The translations under genes and the position numbers were made by a program. 6,499 bases of DNA from an uncultured bacterium (GTDB lineage Bacteria > Krumholzibacteriota > Krumholzibacteriia > LZORAL124-64-63), in assembly GCA_903847545.1 (NCBI GenBank), contig CAINDZ010000448.1, positions 1 to 6,499 on the forward strand. The letters run 5' to 3'. Numbering within the stretch: position 1 is the stretch's first letter; the number at the start of each line of letters is the position of its first letter. The notes under the pieces are model-generated. The model saw only the letters and a program-made list of their open reading frames with translations. It was not told the origin of the DNA and searched no databases. Shown piece by piece: positions 1 to 6,499 of this stretch.

Positions 1-914
1 ACCGACACGCTGCCGGGGCCGGCCCTGACCTGCGTGCCGCTGCCCGGGGGCGCGGGCACGCTCGGCGTGCTGGCCATCCGCGCCGCCGTGCCGGGCGCGC
101 TCGCCCTGGAACAGCGCCGGTTCCTGGAGGCGTTCGCGGGCCAGACGGCCCTGGCGCTCGAGCGCGCCCGACTCGTGGTCGAGGGCCGCGCGGCCGAGTC
201 GCGCGCCCGCGCCGAGGAGACGCGCAGTTCGCTGCTCAGCGCCGTCTCGCACGACCTCCGCACGCCGCTGGCGGCGATCACCGGCGCCGGCACGACGCTG
301 CGGGACGGCGGCGAGCGCCTGGACCTGCCACAGCAGGCGGAGCTGCTGGGCACCATCTGCTCCGAAGCCGAGCACATGGAGCGCCTCATCACGAACATCC
401 TGAACATGGCGCGCGTGCAGTCGGACAGCGTGAAGCCGCGTCGGGAGTGGGTGCTCATCGAGGAGATCGTCGGCTCCGCGCTCGGCCGCCTGGACCATCG
501 CCTGCGGGGGCATCGCGTCGCGACCGACCTGCCCCTGGACCTGCCGCTGGTCCTGGTGGACCCGCTGCTGGTCGAGCAGGTGTTCGTCAACCTGATCGAC
601 AACGCGGCCCGGTACGGCGACGGGACCATCGAGGTCACGGCCGGCGCGGCGAACGGCTCGCTGACCTTCGCCGTCGCGGACCGGGGCCCCGGACTGACGC
701 CGGGCCTCGAGGACCGCGTCTTCGAGAAGTTCTACCGCGCGCCCGGGACCGTGGGCACGGGAACGGGCCTGGGACTCGCCATCTGCCGGGGCATCGTCAC
801 CGCGCACGGCGGCGTGATCACCGCGGCCAACCGCCCGGGTGGCGGCGCGGTGTTCACCGTTGTGCTGCCGGCCGGCGAGGCGCCGCCGGTCATCGAGCCG
901 GAAGGGAACCTGCC

Positions 915-918
<4 letters not shown>
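1..918 (+). CDS. kdpD: KdpD sensor histidine kinase, C-terminal part (5' end outside window)
   Basis: Membrane sensor kinase of the Kdp potassium-limitation two-component system; it phosphorylates, and in this family also dephosphorylates, KdpE. The frame is open from base 1, so only the last 305 residues are present. The N-terminal KdpD (Walker) domain, the USP-like domain and the four membrane spans lie upstream of the window. Visible in order: the end of a GAF-like domain (about residues 1-55), a coiled linker, the dimerisation helix with the H box SHDLRTPLAAI (phospho-accepting His at residue 84, bases 250-252), then an HATPase domain with the N box NLIDNAARYG (about 197-206), a DRGPGL G1 box, an EKFYR F box and a GTGTGLGLAI G2 box. 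All are intact. The spacing and wording of the LSAVSHDLRTPLAAITGA stretch are typical of KdpD rather than of a generic kinase. The TGA stop overlaps the kdpE ATG as ATGA, implying translational coupling. Confidence 0.95.
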
Positions 919-1591
<673 letters not shown>

Positions 1592-1613
<22 letters not shown>

Positions 1614-2218
1614 CCCGCCGCCTGCAGACGATCTGGTTGCAGGTTGTCGAGCTCCAGCTTGTCGAGTTCCAAATTGACCAGCAGCACGTTCACGCGCGGC
1701 TCGCCCAGGAACCCGAGCGTGCGCCCCTCGATGCGGCTCCTGATCACGCCCTCCACCGTGGCCGGCGGCCAGCCGCGCGCGGCGGCGATGCGCGGCACCT
1801 GCCACAGGGCCGCCGCCGGGCCCAGGTGCGGGTCGAGGCCGCTGCCCGACGCGGTGACCAGTTCCACCGGCACGGGACCCGGGGCCCCGGGATTCGCGTC
1901 CCGCAGGCGCGCCATGTCCGCGGTCACCCGCTCGCGCAGCTTCCGCGAGGTCGGCCCGAGGTTGGAGCCGCCGGACGCCGTCGCGTCGTAGCCCGCGCCG
2001 GCCGCCGACGGCCGCGGCTGCAGGTTCCCCGCCTGCGCGAATCCCTGCCCAACCAGCAGCGAGCCCACCGCGACGCCGTCCCGCGTCACGATGCTGCCGC
2101 CGGCCCGAACCGGCATGAACAGGCGGGCCAGGCCGGTGACCGCCAGGGGATAGGCCAGCCCGGTGATCACCAGCGTCACCAGCGCCATGCGCAGCGACGT
2201 CACGAAGTGCGACTTCAT
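1592..2218 (-). CDS. kdpC: KdpC, potassium-transporting ATPase subunit C
   Basis: Single-span subunit of the KdpFABC complex; in the family it is anchored in the membrane with a periplasmic domain near the KdpA entrance, and it stabilises the complex. It has 208 residues; E. coli KdpC has 190. The membrane helix is about residues 10-32 (MALVTLVITGLAYPLAVTGL). Family motifs follow: GSLLVGQGF (52-60), QPRPSA (67-72), SGGSNLGPTS (82-91), ELVTASGSGLDPH (119-131), and the WQVPRIA helix (139-145). The core ends with VNVLLVNLELDKLE, matching the normal C-terminus. About 18 further residues follow, made of degenerate five-residue units (see the tandem repeat entry). The ATG at 2216-2218 is preceded by AGGGAG (2224-2229) directly after the kdpB stop. 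The TAG stop lies inside the kdpE coding region on the other strand. Confidence 0.96.
1613..1672 (-). repeat. 15-bp imperfect tandem repeat inside the kdpC 3' end
   Basis: Two adjacent 15-bp units (1658-1672 and 1643-1657) agree at 12 of 15 positions and encode LELDK and LELDN (KdpC residues 183-192). The next two 15-base blocks are more diverged (1628-1642 encoding LQPDR, 1613-1627 encoding LQAAG) but keep a Leu at each fifth position. The first unit coincides with the normal KdpC C-terminus, so the following units look like an in-frame duplication that extended the protein. The two strong units are seen directly; treating the outer two as repeat copies is inference. Confidence 0.6.
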
Positions 2219-2223
2219 GTCCG

Positions 2224-2229
2224 CTCCCT
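2224..2229 (-). promoter_or_regulatory. kdpC ribosome binding site
   Basis: AGGGAG on the minus strand, five bases before the kdpC ATG and immediately after the kdpB TGA. It fixes the kdpC start and suggests that ribosomes finishing kdpB can restart directly on kdpC. Confidence 0.75.
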
Positions 2230-4293
2230 TCAGGCCAGCCCGGCCGCGGCCAAGGCCACGTTGATGACCATATCGATCAGCTTGATGCCCACGAACGGCG
2301 CAATCACGCCACCAACGCCGTAGACCAGCAGCGACCTCCGCAGCAGCGCGGCCGCGCCCAGCGGGCGATACCGCACGCCGCGCAGCGCGAGCGGGACCAG
2401 CGCGATGATCACGAGCGCGTTGAAGACCACCGCCGAGAGAACGGCGCTCAGGGGCGAAGCCAGCCGCATCAGGTTCAGGGCGCCGAATTCCGGGTACGCC
2501 GCCACGAACAGCGCCGGCAGGATCGCGAAATACTTGGCGACGTCGTTGGCGATGGAGAACGTCGTCAGGCACCCGCGCGTCATCAGCAGCTGCTTTCCGA
2601 CCGCGACCACCTCGAGCAGCTTGGTCGGGTTGCTGTCGAGGTCGACCATGTTGCCGGCCTCGCGCGCGGCCTGCGTGCCCGAGTTCATCGCGATCGCGAC
2701 GTCGGCCTGCGCCAGGGCGGGCGCGTCGTTCGTGCCGTCGCCCGTCATCGCCACGAGCTTGCCCTTGGCCTGCTCGGCCCGGATCAGGGCCAGCTTCATC
2801 TCCGGGCTGGCCTCGGCCAGGAAGTCGTCGACGCCGGCCTCGGCGGCGATGGCCGCGGCGGTCAGGGGGTTGTCCCCGGTGATCATGATCGTGCGCAGCC
2901 CCATCGCGCGCAGTTGCGCGAAGCGCTCCGGCAGGCCGCCCTTGACCACGTCCTTCAGGCGCACCACGCCCAGCACGCGCGCATCGTCGGCCACCGCGAG
3001 CGGCGTCCCCCCGGCGCGGGCGACCTCCGCGGCCGCCTGCGCGACGTCCGCCGGCATCTCGCCGCCGAGCGAGCGCACCCACGCCGCGACGGCGTCCGTC
3101 GCGCCCTTGCGGATCCGCCGCCCGCCGACGGCGCAACCGGACATGCGGGTGGCGGCCGTGAAGGGGATGAATGCGACATCGGCGCTCGTGAACTCCCGGC
3201 TCCGCAACCCGAACTGGTCCTTCGCGAGCACGGCGATCGAGCGACCTTCGGGCGTCTCGTCGGCCAGGCTCGCCAGCTGGGCGGCCTCGGCCAGTTCCGC
3301 CGCCCCAACGGAGGACGCCGGCAGGAACTCGGTCGCCATGCGATTGCCCAGCGTGATGGTGCCGGTCTTGTCCAGCAGGATCGTGTCCACGTCGCCGGCG
3401 GCCTCTACCGCGCGCCCGCTCAGTGGGATCACGTTGTGCCGGATCAGCCGGTCCATGCCGGCGATGCCCACGGCCGACATCAGCCCGCCGATCGTCGTGG
3501 GGATCAGGCAGACCAGGAGCGCTACGACCACCGGCAGCGACAGGCGGAGCCCCGAATAGGACGCCAGCGGCACCAGCGTCACGCACGCGATGAGGAAGAT
3601 GATCGTCATCCCCGTCAGCAGCACGTGCAGCGCGATCTCGTTGGGCGTCTTCTGCCGCCGCGCGCCCTCGACAAGGGCAATCATCCGGTCGAGGAACGAC
3701 TCGCCCGGGTCCGAGACGATCCGCACGACGATGCGGTCGGACAGCACCCGCGTACCGCCGGTGACCGCCGACCGGTCGCCGCCGCTCTCGCGGATCACGG
3801 GCGCCGACTCGCCCGTGATCGCCGACTCGTCCACGCTGGCGATGCCCTCGACGACTTCGCCGTCGCGCGGCACCAGTTCGCCGGCCTCCACCACGACTGT
3901 ATCGCCCCGGCGCAGCGCCTCCGCCGGCACGCGCTCCTCGCGACCGCCCAGCAGCCGGCGCGCCACCGCGCCTTCCCGGATGCCGCGCATCGCGGCCGCC
4001 TGGGCCTTGCCGCGCCCCTCGGCCAGGGCCTCGGCGAAATTCGCGAAGACCACCGTGAACCACAGCCACAGCGTCACGCCCCCGGTGAACCAACCGGGCT
4101 GCGCGGGCGTCCCGGAACCGAGCGCATCGCGCAGCCAGGCCAGGGTCGTCAGTACGCAGCCGACCTCGACCACGAACATCACGGGGTTGCGGACCATGAC
4201 CCGCGGGTCCAGCTTGCGGAAGCCGTCGCGGACGGCCCCCCGCAACAAGGGACCGTTCCACGCCGAGGTCGGGCCGCCGGGCTTCTCGCTCAT
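2230..4293 (-). CDS. kdpB: KdpB, potassium-transporting P-type ATPase catalytic subunit
   Basis: Catalytic subunit of the inner-membrane KdpFABC pump; it hydrolyses ATP to drive K+ uptake through KdpA. It has 687 residues, the normal family length (682 in E. coli). Membrane spans are visible at about 37-55, 71-90, 222-243, 251-275, 579-600, 611-637 and 655-680. Motifs: actuator loop TGES at 160-163 (S163 corresponds to the inhibitory phospho-serine S162 of E. coli), PTTIGG in the fourth span (265-270), the phosphorylation motif DKTGT with D308, KGAT (396-399) in the nucleotide domain, TGDN (472-475), the hinge TGDGTNDAP (517-525), and NDVAKYFAI with the charged pair D584/K587 in the fifth span. 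Nothing catalytic is missing. The start is ATG at 4291-4293, two bases after the kdpA TGA; the frame is open further upstream but only as a shadow of kdpA. A GGAAAGGTG stretch at 4302-4310 is the likely ribosome site. Confidence 0.98.
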   Translation of the reverse strand: MSEKPGGPTSAWNGPLLRGAVRDGFRKLDPRVMVRNPVMFVVEVGCVLTTLAWLRDALGSGTPAQPGWFTGGVTLWLWFTVVFANFAEALAEGRGKAQAAAMRGIREGAVARRLLGGREERVPAEALRRGDTVVVEAGELVPRDGEVVEGIASVDESAITGESAPVIRESGGDRSAVTGGTRVLSDRIVVRIVSDPGESFLDRMIALVEGARRQKTPNEIALHVLLTGMTIIFLIACVTLVPLASYSGLRLSLPVVVALLVCLIPTTIGGLMSAVGIAGMDRLIRHNVIPLSGRAVEAAGDVDTILLDKTGTITLGNRMATEFLPASSVGAAELAEAAQLASLADETPEGRSIAVLAKDQFGLRSREFTSADVAFIPFTAATRMSGCAVGGRRIRKGATDAVAAWVRSLGGEMPADVAQAAAEVARAGGTPLAVADDARVLGVVRLKDVVKGGLPERFAQLRAMGLRTIMITGDNPLTAAAIAAEAGVDDFLAEASPEMKLALIRAEQAKGKLVAMTGDGTNDAPALAQADVAIAMNSGTQAAREAGNMVDLDSNPTKLLEVVAVGKQLLMTRGCLTTFSIANDVAKYFAILPALFVAAYPEFGALNLMRLASPLSAVLSAVVFNALVIIALVPLALRGVRYRPLGAAALLRRSLLVYGVGGVIAPFVGIKLIDMVINVALAAAGLA

Positions 4294-4295
4294 GT

Positions 4296-6005
4296 TCAGA
4301 ACACCTTTCCGGCCTGCGCCAGGCACTGCTCGACGACCGGCCCGAGCCCCAGCGCGGGGAAGAAGGTCAGGGCGCCCACGATGACCAGGATCCCGACCAG
4401 GAGCAGGGCGAACAGGGCCCCGCCGGTGGGCAGTGTCCCGGGGCCGGGGGGCACGGGCTTCTTGGCCGCCAGGCTGCCGGCGATGGCCAGCACCGGCAGC
4501 ATCATGAGGAAGCGTCCGGCCAGCATCACCAGGCCGAGCGTCACGTTGTACCAGCCCGTGTTGGCGCCCAGCCCGGCGAACGCCGACCCGTTGTTGGCGG
4601 CGGCGCTGGTGTAGGCGTAGAGGATCTCGCTGAGGCCGTGCGGGCCCGCATTGCCCAACGTCACCAAGCCGTGCGGCGAGACCGCCGCCCACGCCGCGAA
4701 GGCGAGGATCGACAGGGGGAAGACCAACACGTAGAGCATGGCCAGCTTCATCTCGCGCGTCTCGACCTTCTTGCCCAGGTACTCCGGCGTCCGGCCGACC
4801 ATCAGTCCGGCGATGAACACCGACAGCAGCGCCATCACCAGGATCCCGTACAGGCCGGCGCCCACGCCGCCGAAAACGACCTCGCCCAGCTGCATGTTGA
4901 ACAGCAACGCCAGCCCGCCCAGCGGCTGGAAGCTGTCGTGCATCGCGTTGACCGCGCCGCAGGAGGCGTCGGTGGTCATCGTCGCGTAGAGCGCGGAGTT
5001 CGCGATGCCGAAGCGCACCTCCTTGCCCTCGAGGTTCCCGGCGCCTGCGGCCACACCCGGCACGCTGGCGGCAGGATTGTCGATCGACTCGGCCCGGTAG
5101 GTGACCGCGACGCCCGCCGCGAAGAGGATCGCCATGGCGGCGAACAGGGCCCAGCCCTGGCGCCGGTCGCCGGCCAGGCGCCCGAAGACGTGGGTCATGC
5201 CGGCGGGGATCGCGAAGATCATCAGCATCGAGAGCAGGTTCGTGAACGGGTTCGGGTTCTCGAACGGGTGCGCGGCGTTGGCGTTGAAGAACCCGCCGCC
5301 GTTGGTGCCCAGCTGCTTGATCGCCTCCTGCGACGCGACCGGCCCCATGGGCAGGACCTGCCGGGCCCCTTCCAGCGTCGTCACGTCCCGATAAGGGGCA
5401 AGGTTCTGGATCACGCCCTGCGAGACGAACACGAGCGCAACGACGAGGCTCAGCGGCAGCAGCACGTACACGGTGGCGCGCGTCAGGTCCTCCCAGAAGT
5501 TGCCGATCCTGCCGTCGCGACCATCCCGCGTCAGGCCGCGCGCCAGCGCCATCGCCACGCCCAGGCCGGCCGCCGCCGAGATGAAGTTGTGCCAGGCCAG
5601 GCCCGCCATCTGCGTCAGGTAGCTCATCGTGGCCTCGCCCGCATATCCCTGCCAGTTCGTGTTGGTCGTGAAACTGGCGGCGGTGTTGAAGGCCGAGGCC
5701 GCGCCGACCGGTCCGAGGTGTTGCGGATTGAACGGCAGCACATGTTGCAGGCGCTGGATCGCGAAGGTGACGACGAGCGTCACCGCGCTGAACACGAGCA
5801 GCGCGCCGGCGTAGCCGCGCCAGTCCTGTTCGCGACGGTCGACGCGGCCCTGGCGGTACACGAGCCGCTCCAGCCAGCCCAGCGGCCGCGACAGGACGTG
5901 CCGCCGGCCCTCGAGCACCTGGTGGAGAAACGCCCCCAGCGGTCGCGTCATCGCCAGGACCAGGGCGCCGGTGAAAAGGATCTGCAGCCAGCCGTTCCAG
6001 GTCAC
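4296..6005 (-). CDS. kdpA: KdpA, potassium-binding channel-like subunit
   Basis: Integral membrane subunit that selects K+ and takes it up from outside; related to the SKT family of K+ transporters. It has 569 residues (E. coli 557), with about ten hydrophobic spans. All four selectivity-filter regions are recognisable: TTNTNWQ (113-119), GTNGGGFFNAN (233-243) followed by HPFENP, SCGAVNAMHDSF (348-359), and TSAAANNGSAF (466-476). The cytoplasmic GRTPEYLGKKVE motif (404-415) is also typical. The start is GTG at 6003-6005, giving MTWNGWLQ, the expected short lead into the first span. It is supported by a GGGAGG Shine-Dalgarno at 6011-6016. The gene sits 12 bases after kdpF and 2 bases before kdpB. 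The opposite strand is also open over much of this gene, an effect of high GC rather than a second gene. Confidence 0.97.
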   Translation of the reverse strand: MTWNGWLQILFTGALVLAMTRPLGAFLHQVLEGRRHVLSRPLGWLERLVYRQGRVDRREQDWRGYAGALLVFSAVTLVVTFAIQRLQHVLPFNPQHLGPVGAASAFNTAASFTTNTNWQGYAGEATMSYLTQMAGLAWHNFISAAAGLGVAMALARGLTRDGRDGRIGNFWEDLTRATVYVLLPLSLVVALVFVSQGVIQNLAPYRDVTTLEGARQVLPMGPVASQEAIKQLGTNGGGFFNANAAHPFENPNPFTNLLSMLMIFAIPAGMTHVFGRLAGDRRQGWALFAAMAILFAAGVAVTYRAESIDNPAASVPGVAAGAGNLEGKEVRFGIANSALYATMTTDASCGAVNAMHDSFQPLGGLALLFNMQLGEVVFGGVGAGLYGILVMALLSVFIAGLMVGRTPEYLGKKVETREMKLAMLYVLVFPLSILAFAAWAAVSPHGLVTLGNAGPHGLSEILYAYTSAAANNGSAFAGLGANTGWYNVTLGLVMLAGRFLMMLPVLAIAGSLAAKKPVPPGPGTLPTGGALFALLLVGILVIVGALTFFPALGLGPVVEQCLAQAGKVF

Positions 6006-6010
6006 GACAA

Positions 6011-6016
6011 CCTCCC
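6011..6016 (-). promoter_or_regulatory. kdpA ribosome binding site
   Basis: GGGAGG on the minus strand, five bases before a GTG codon. It decides the non-ATG start of kdpA at 6005 and sits in the 12-base gap after the kdpF stop. Confidence 0.7.
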
Positions 6017-6017
6017 G

Positions 6018-6107
6018 CTAGAAGCGTTCCGGCCTGAGCAGGGCATAGACCAGGTAGCCGACCAGCAGCAGCGCCAGCGCCAGTCCCACGACATCGTCCA
6101 CGTTCAT
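6018..6107 (-). CDS. kdpF: KdpF, small membrane subunit of the Kdp ATPase
   Basis: A 29-residue peptide, too short for most gene callers and easily missed. It reads MNVDDVVGLALALLLVGYLV and ends YALLRPERF. The length, the single hydrophobic helix (about residues 6-24), the GYLVYALL stretch and the short charged tail ending in F match KdpF of E. coli (also 29 residues). In the family KdpF lies at the KdpA/KdpB interface and stabilises the complex, and it is the first gene of the kdp operon, as here. The ATG at 6105-6107 has an AGGGAG ribosome site at 6114-6119, six bases away. The TAG stop at 6018-6020 lies 12 bases before kdpA. Confidence 0.93.
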   Translation of the reverse strand: MNVDDVVGLALALLLVGYLVYALLRPERF

Positions 6108-6113
6108 CGGCGG

Positions 6114-6119
6114 CTCCCT
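6114..6119 (-). promoter_or_regulatory. kdpF ribosome binding site
   Basis: AGGGAG on the minus strand with a six-base spacer to the ATG. It supports the reality of the very short kdpF gene and fixes its start. Confidence 0.7.
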
Positions 6120-6150
6120 GGTTGCGGCACGGTTCCCTGCGTCGCCACCG

Positions 6151-6179
6151 ATGATAGGAACGAGGACATCAAACGGAGG
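6151..6179 (-). promoter_or_regulatory. candidate kdpFABC promoter with a -10 but no good -35
   Basis: On the minus strand TATCAT (6151-6156) matches the sigma-70 -10 consensus at five of six positions. It would start transcription near 6144, about 37 bases before kdpF. At 16-18 bases upstream the hexamers are CTCCGT, CCTCCG and ACCTCC, none resembling TTGACA. A weak -35 is what an activator-dependent promoter would show, and this operon is normally activated by KdpE. The call rests on motif inspection only. Confidence 0.35.
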
Positions 6180-6206
6180 TCAGGACTCCCGCCTGGGGCA
6201 TCAGGA
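6180..6206 (-). promoter_or_regulatory. candidate KdpE operator: direct TCCTGA repeat
   Basis: TCCTGA occurs twice on the minus strand (6180-6185 and 6201-6206), 21 bases apart, about two helical turns. It lies immediately upstream of the missing -35 region of the candidate kdpF promoter. OmpR/PhoB-family regulators bind direct repeats at such positions. The sequence does not resemble the AT-rich E. coli KdpE site, and a repeated six-mer can arise by chance in a region of this size. Confidence 0.2.
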
Positions 6207-6271
6207 TCGTGTGCGGAATGAGCGGGGCCGGCGGGCTGCGGGTGGGGCGGATCCTGGCGCCACCTGCCCCC

Positions 6272-6300
6272 TTGCGCCCGGTCCCGGCGCAGGCTAGTCT
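6272..6300 (+). promoter_or_regulatory. candidate promoter for the downstream glycosyltransferase gene
   Basis: TTGCGC (6272-6277) and TAGTCT (6295-6300) are separated by exactly 17 bases, on the + strand. Each matches the sigma-70 consensus at only three of six positions. The start point would be near 6307, giving a leader of about 66 bases. Spacing and placement are good but the hexamers are weak. Confidence 0.25.
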
Positions 6301-6352
6301 CTGCCTTCACCGTCGGCCGCCGGGTGCGGCCGGAAATCCGGGATTCCCGAGC

Positions 6353-6364
6353 GCCTCGCGAGGC
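6353..6364 (+). repeat. 12-bp perfect palindrome over the ribosome site of the last gene
   Basis: GCCTCGCGAGGC reads the same on both strands. Its right half contains GAGG (6360-6363), the probable ribosome site for the ATG at 6373. A second dyad, AATCC-g-GGATT (6335-6345), lies just upstream. Either could be an operator, or a small hairpin affecting translation, but short GC palindromes are common in DNA of this composition. Confidence 0.35.
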
Positions 6365-6372
6365 CCAACCCC

Positions 6373-6499
6373 ATGCAAACCGGCGCCATCCTGCCCGCCC
6401 TCAACGCCGCGCGTTTCCTGCCCGAGGTGATCGGCGCCATCGGTGCCGCCCAGCCCGGGTGCCGGATCCTCGTGGTCGACGACGGCAGCACCGACGGCA
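6373..6499 (+). CDS. Probable family 2 glycosyltransferase, N-terminus only (3' end outside window)
   Basis: The first 42 codons are present. They show the classic opening of a GT-A fold glycosyltransferase of family 2: a beta strand with ILPALNAARFLPEVI (residues 6-20, where the usual form is V-P-x-x-N), a helix, then RILVVDDGSTDG (31-42). The DDGS at 36-39 is the nucleotide-sugar binding motif. Such enzymes transfer sugars to lipids, polysaccharides or proteins; the substrate cannot be told from this piece. The ATG at 6373 follows GAGG at 6360-6363 by nine bases, and an in-frame TAG at 6295-6297 limits any longer start. It is divergent from the kdp operon and has no evident functional link to it. 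Confidence 0.85.
   Translation, partial: MQTGAILPALNAARFLPEVIGAIGAAQPGCRILVVDDGSTDG

Noticed and set aside
447..914. Upstream extension of the kdpE frame, which is open back to 447
   Set aside because: The added part is an Arg/Pro-rich shadow of kdpD. The ATG at 915 gives the normal family length with a ribosome site.
1621..1643. CCTGCA...TGCAGG hairpin after kdpE as a terminator
   Set aside because: The stem is only six base pairs with an 11-base loop, there is no following T run, and it lies within the kdpC coding sequence.
2914..4614. 566-codon open frame on the + strand opposite kdpB and kdpA
   Set aside because: It is a shadow of the real genes: composition is dominated by Arg, His, Ala and Gly, no domain is recognisable, it crosses the kdpA/kdpB boundary, and long antisense frames are expected at this GC.
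4294..4692. Upstream extension of kdpB back to 4692
   Set aside because: It lies inside kdpA and has no KdpB homology; the ATG at 4293 gives the standard N-terminus.
6108..6150. c-di-AMP (ydaO-type) or other riboswitch controlling kdp
   Set aside because: The likely leader is under 50 bases, too short for a ydaO fold, and none of the expected conserved core is seen.
4638..6221. 527-codon open frame on the + strand opposite kdpA and kdpF
   Set aside because: Arg/His/Gln-rich sequence without motifs, running across kdpA, kdpF and the promoter region; kdpA on the other strand has every family motif.
6104..6310. 68-codon minus-strand frame overlapping the kdpF start
   Set aside because: Low-complexity content, no homology, and it would cover the promoter region of the operon; it touches kdpF only in a different frame.
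6209..6430. 73-codon + strand frame ahead of the glycosyltransferase
   Set aside because: Pro/Arg-rich with no recognisable motif; it overlaps the well-supported glycosyltransferase start in another frame.

Overview
The window holds a complete high-affinity potassium uptake locus (Kdp) from a high-GC bacterium, plus the beginning of an unrelated gene. G+C is high throughout, near 70% by eye, and codon third positions are strongly G/C. Shine-Dalgarno sites, GTG/ATG starts and protein sequences are typically bacterial. The sequence alone does not fix the phylum. Candidates are high-GC lineages such as Pseudomonadota, Myxococcota, Gemmatimonadota or Krumholzibacteriota/Eisenbacteria. I see no tRNA, rRNA, CRISPR array, insertion sequence, attachment site or phage gene.

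Layout: on the + strand the window opens inside kdpD (1-918, C-terminal 305 residues of the sensor kinase). An ATGA overlap links it to kdpE (915-1613, response regulator). On the - strand, facing these two, lies a compact operon read from right to left: kdpF (6018-6107), kdpA (4296-6005), kdpB (2230-4293) and kdpC (1592-2218). Its genes are separated by only 2 to 12 bases. The last 22 bases of kdpC and kdpE overlap tail to tail. A 265-bp divergent intergenic region (6108-6372) separates kdpF from a + strand gene that starts at 6373 and runs off the end; its first 42 residues look like a family 2 glycosyltransferase.

How it works: KdpA is the potassium-selective channel-like subunit, KdpB the P-type ATPase, KdpC the single-span subunit and KdpF the small stabilising peptide. 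KdpD and KdpE sense potassium limitation or turgor and switch on the transporter. All catalytic and selectivity motifs checked are intact, so the system should be functional.

The unusual points are in the arrangement and details rather than in a new system. The regulatory pair is convergent with, rather than downstream of, the structural operon. KdpC carries a C-terminal tail built of pentapeptide units that appears to have created the overlap with kdpE. The kdpF upstream region has a possible activator-dependent promoter with direct repeats. I did not find a convincing previously undescribed system here.
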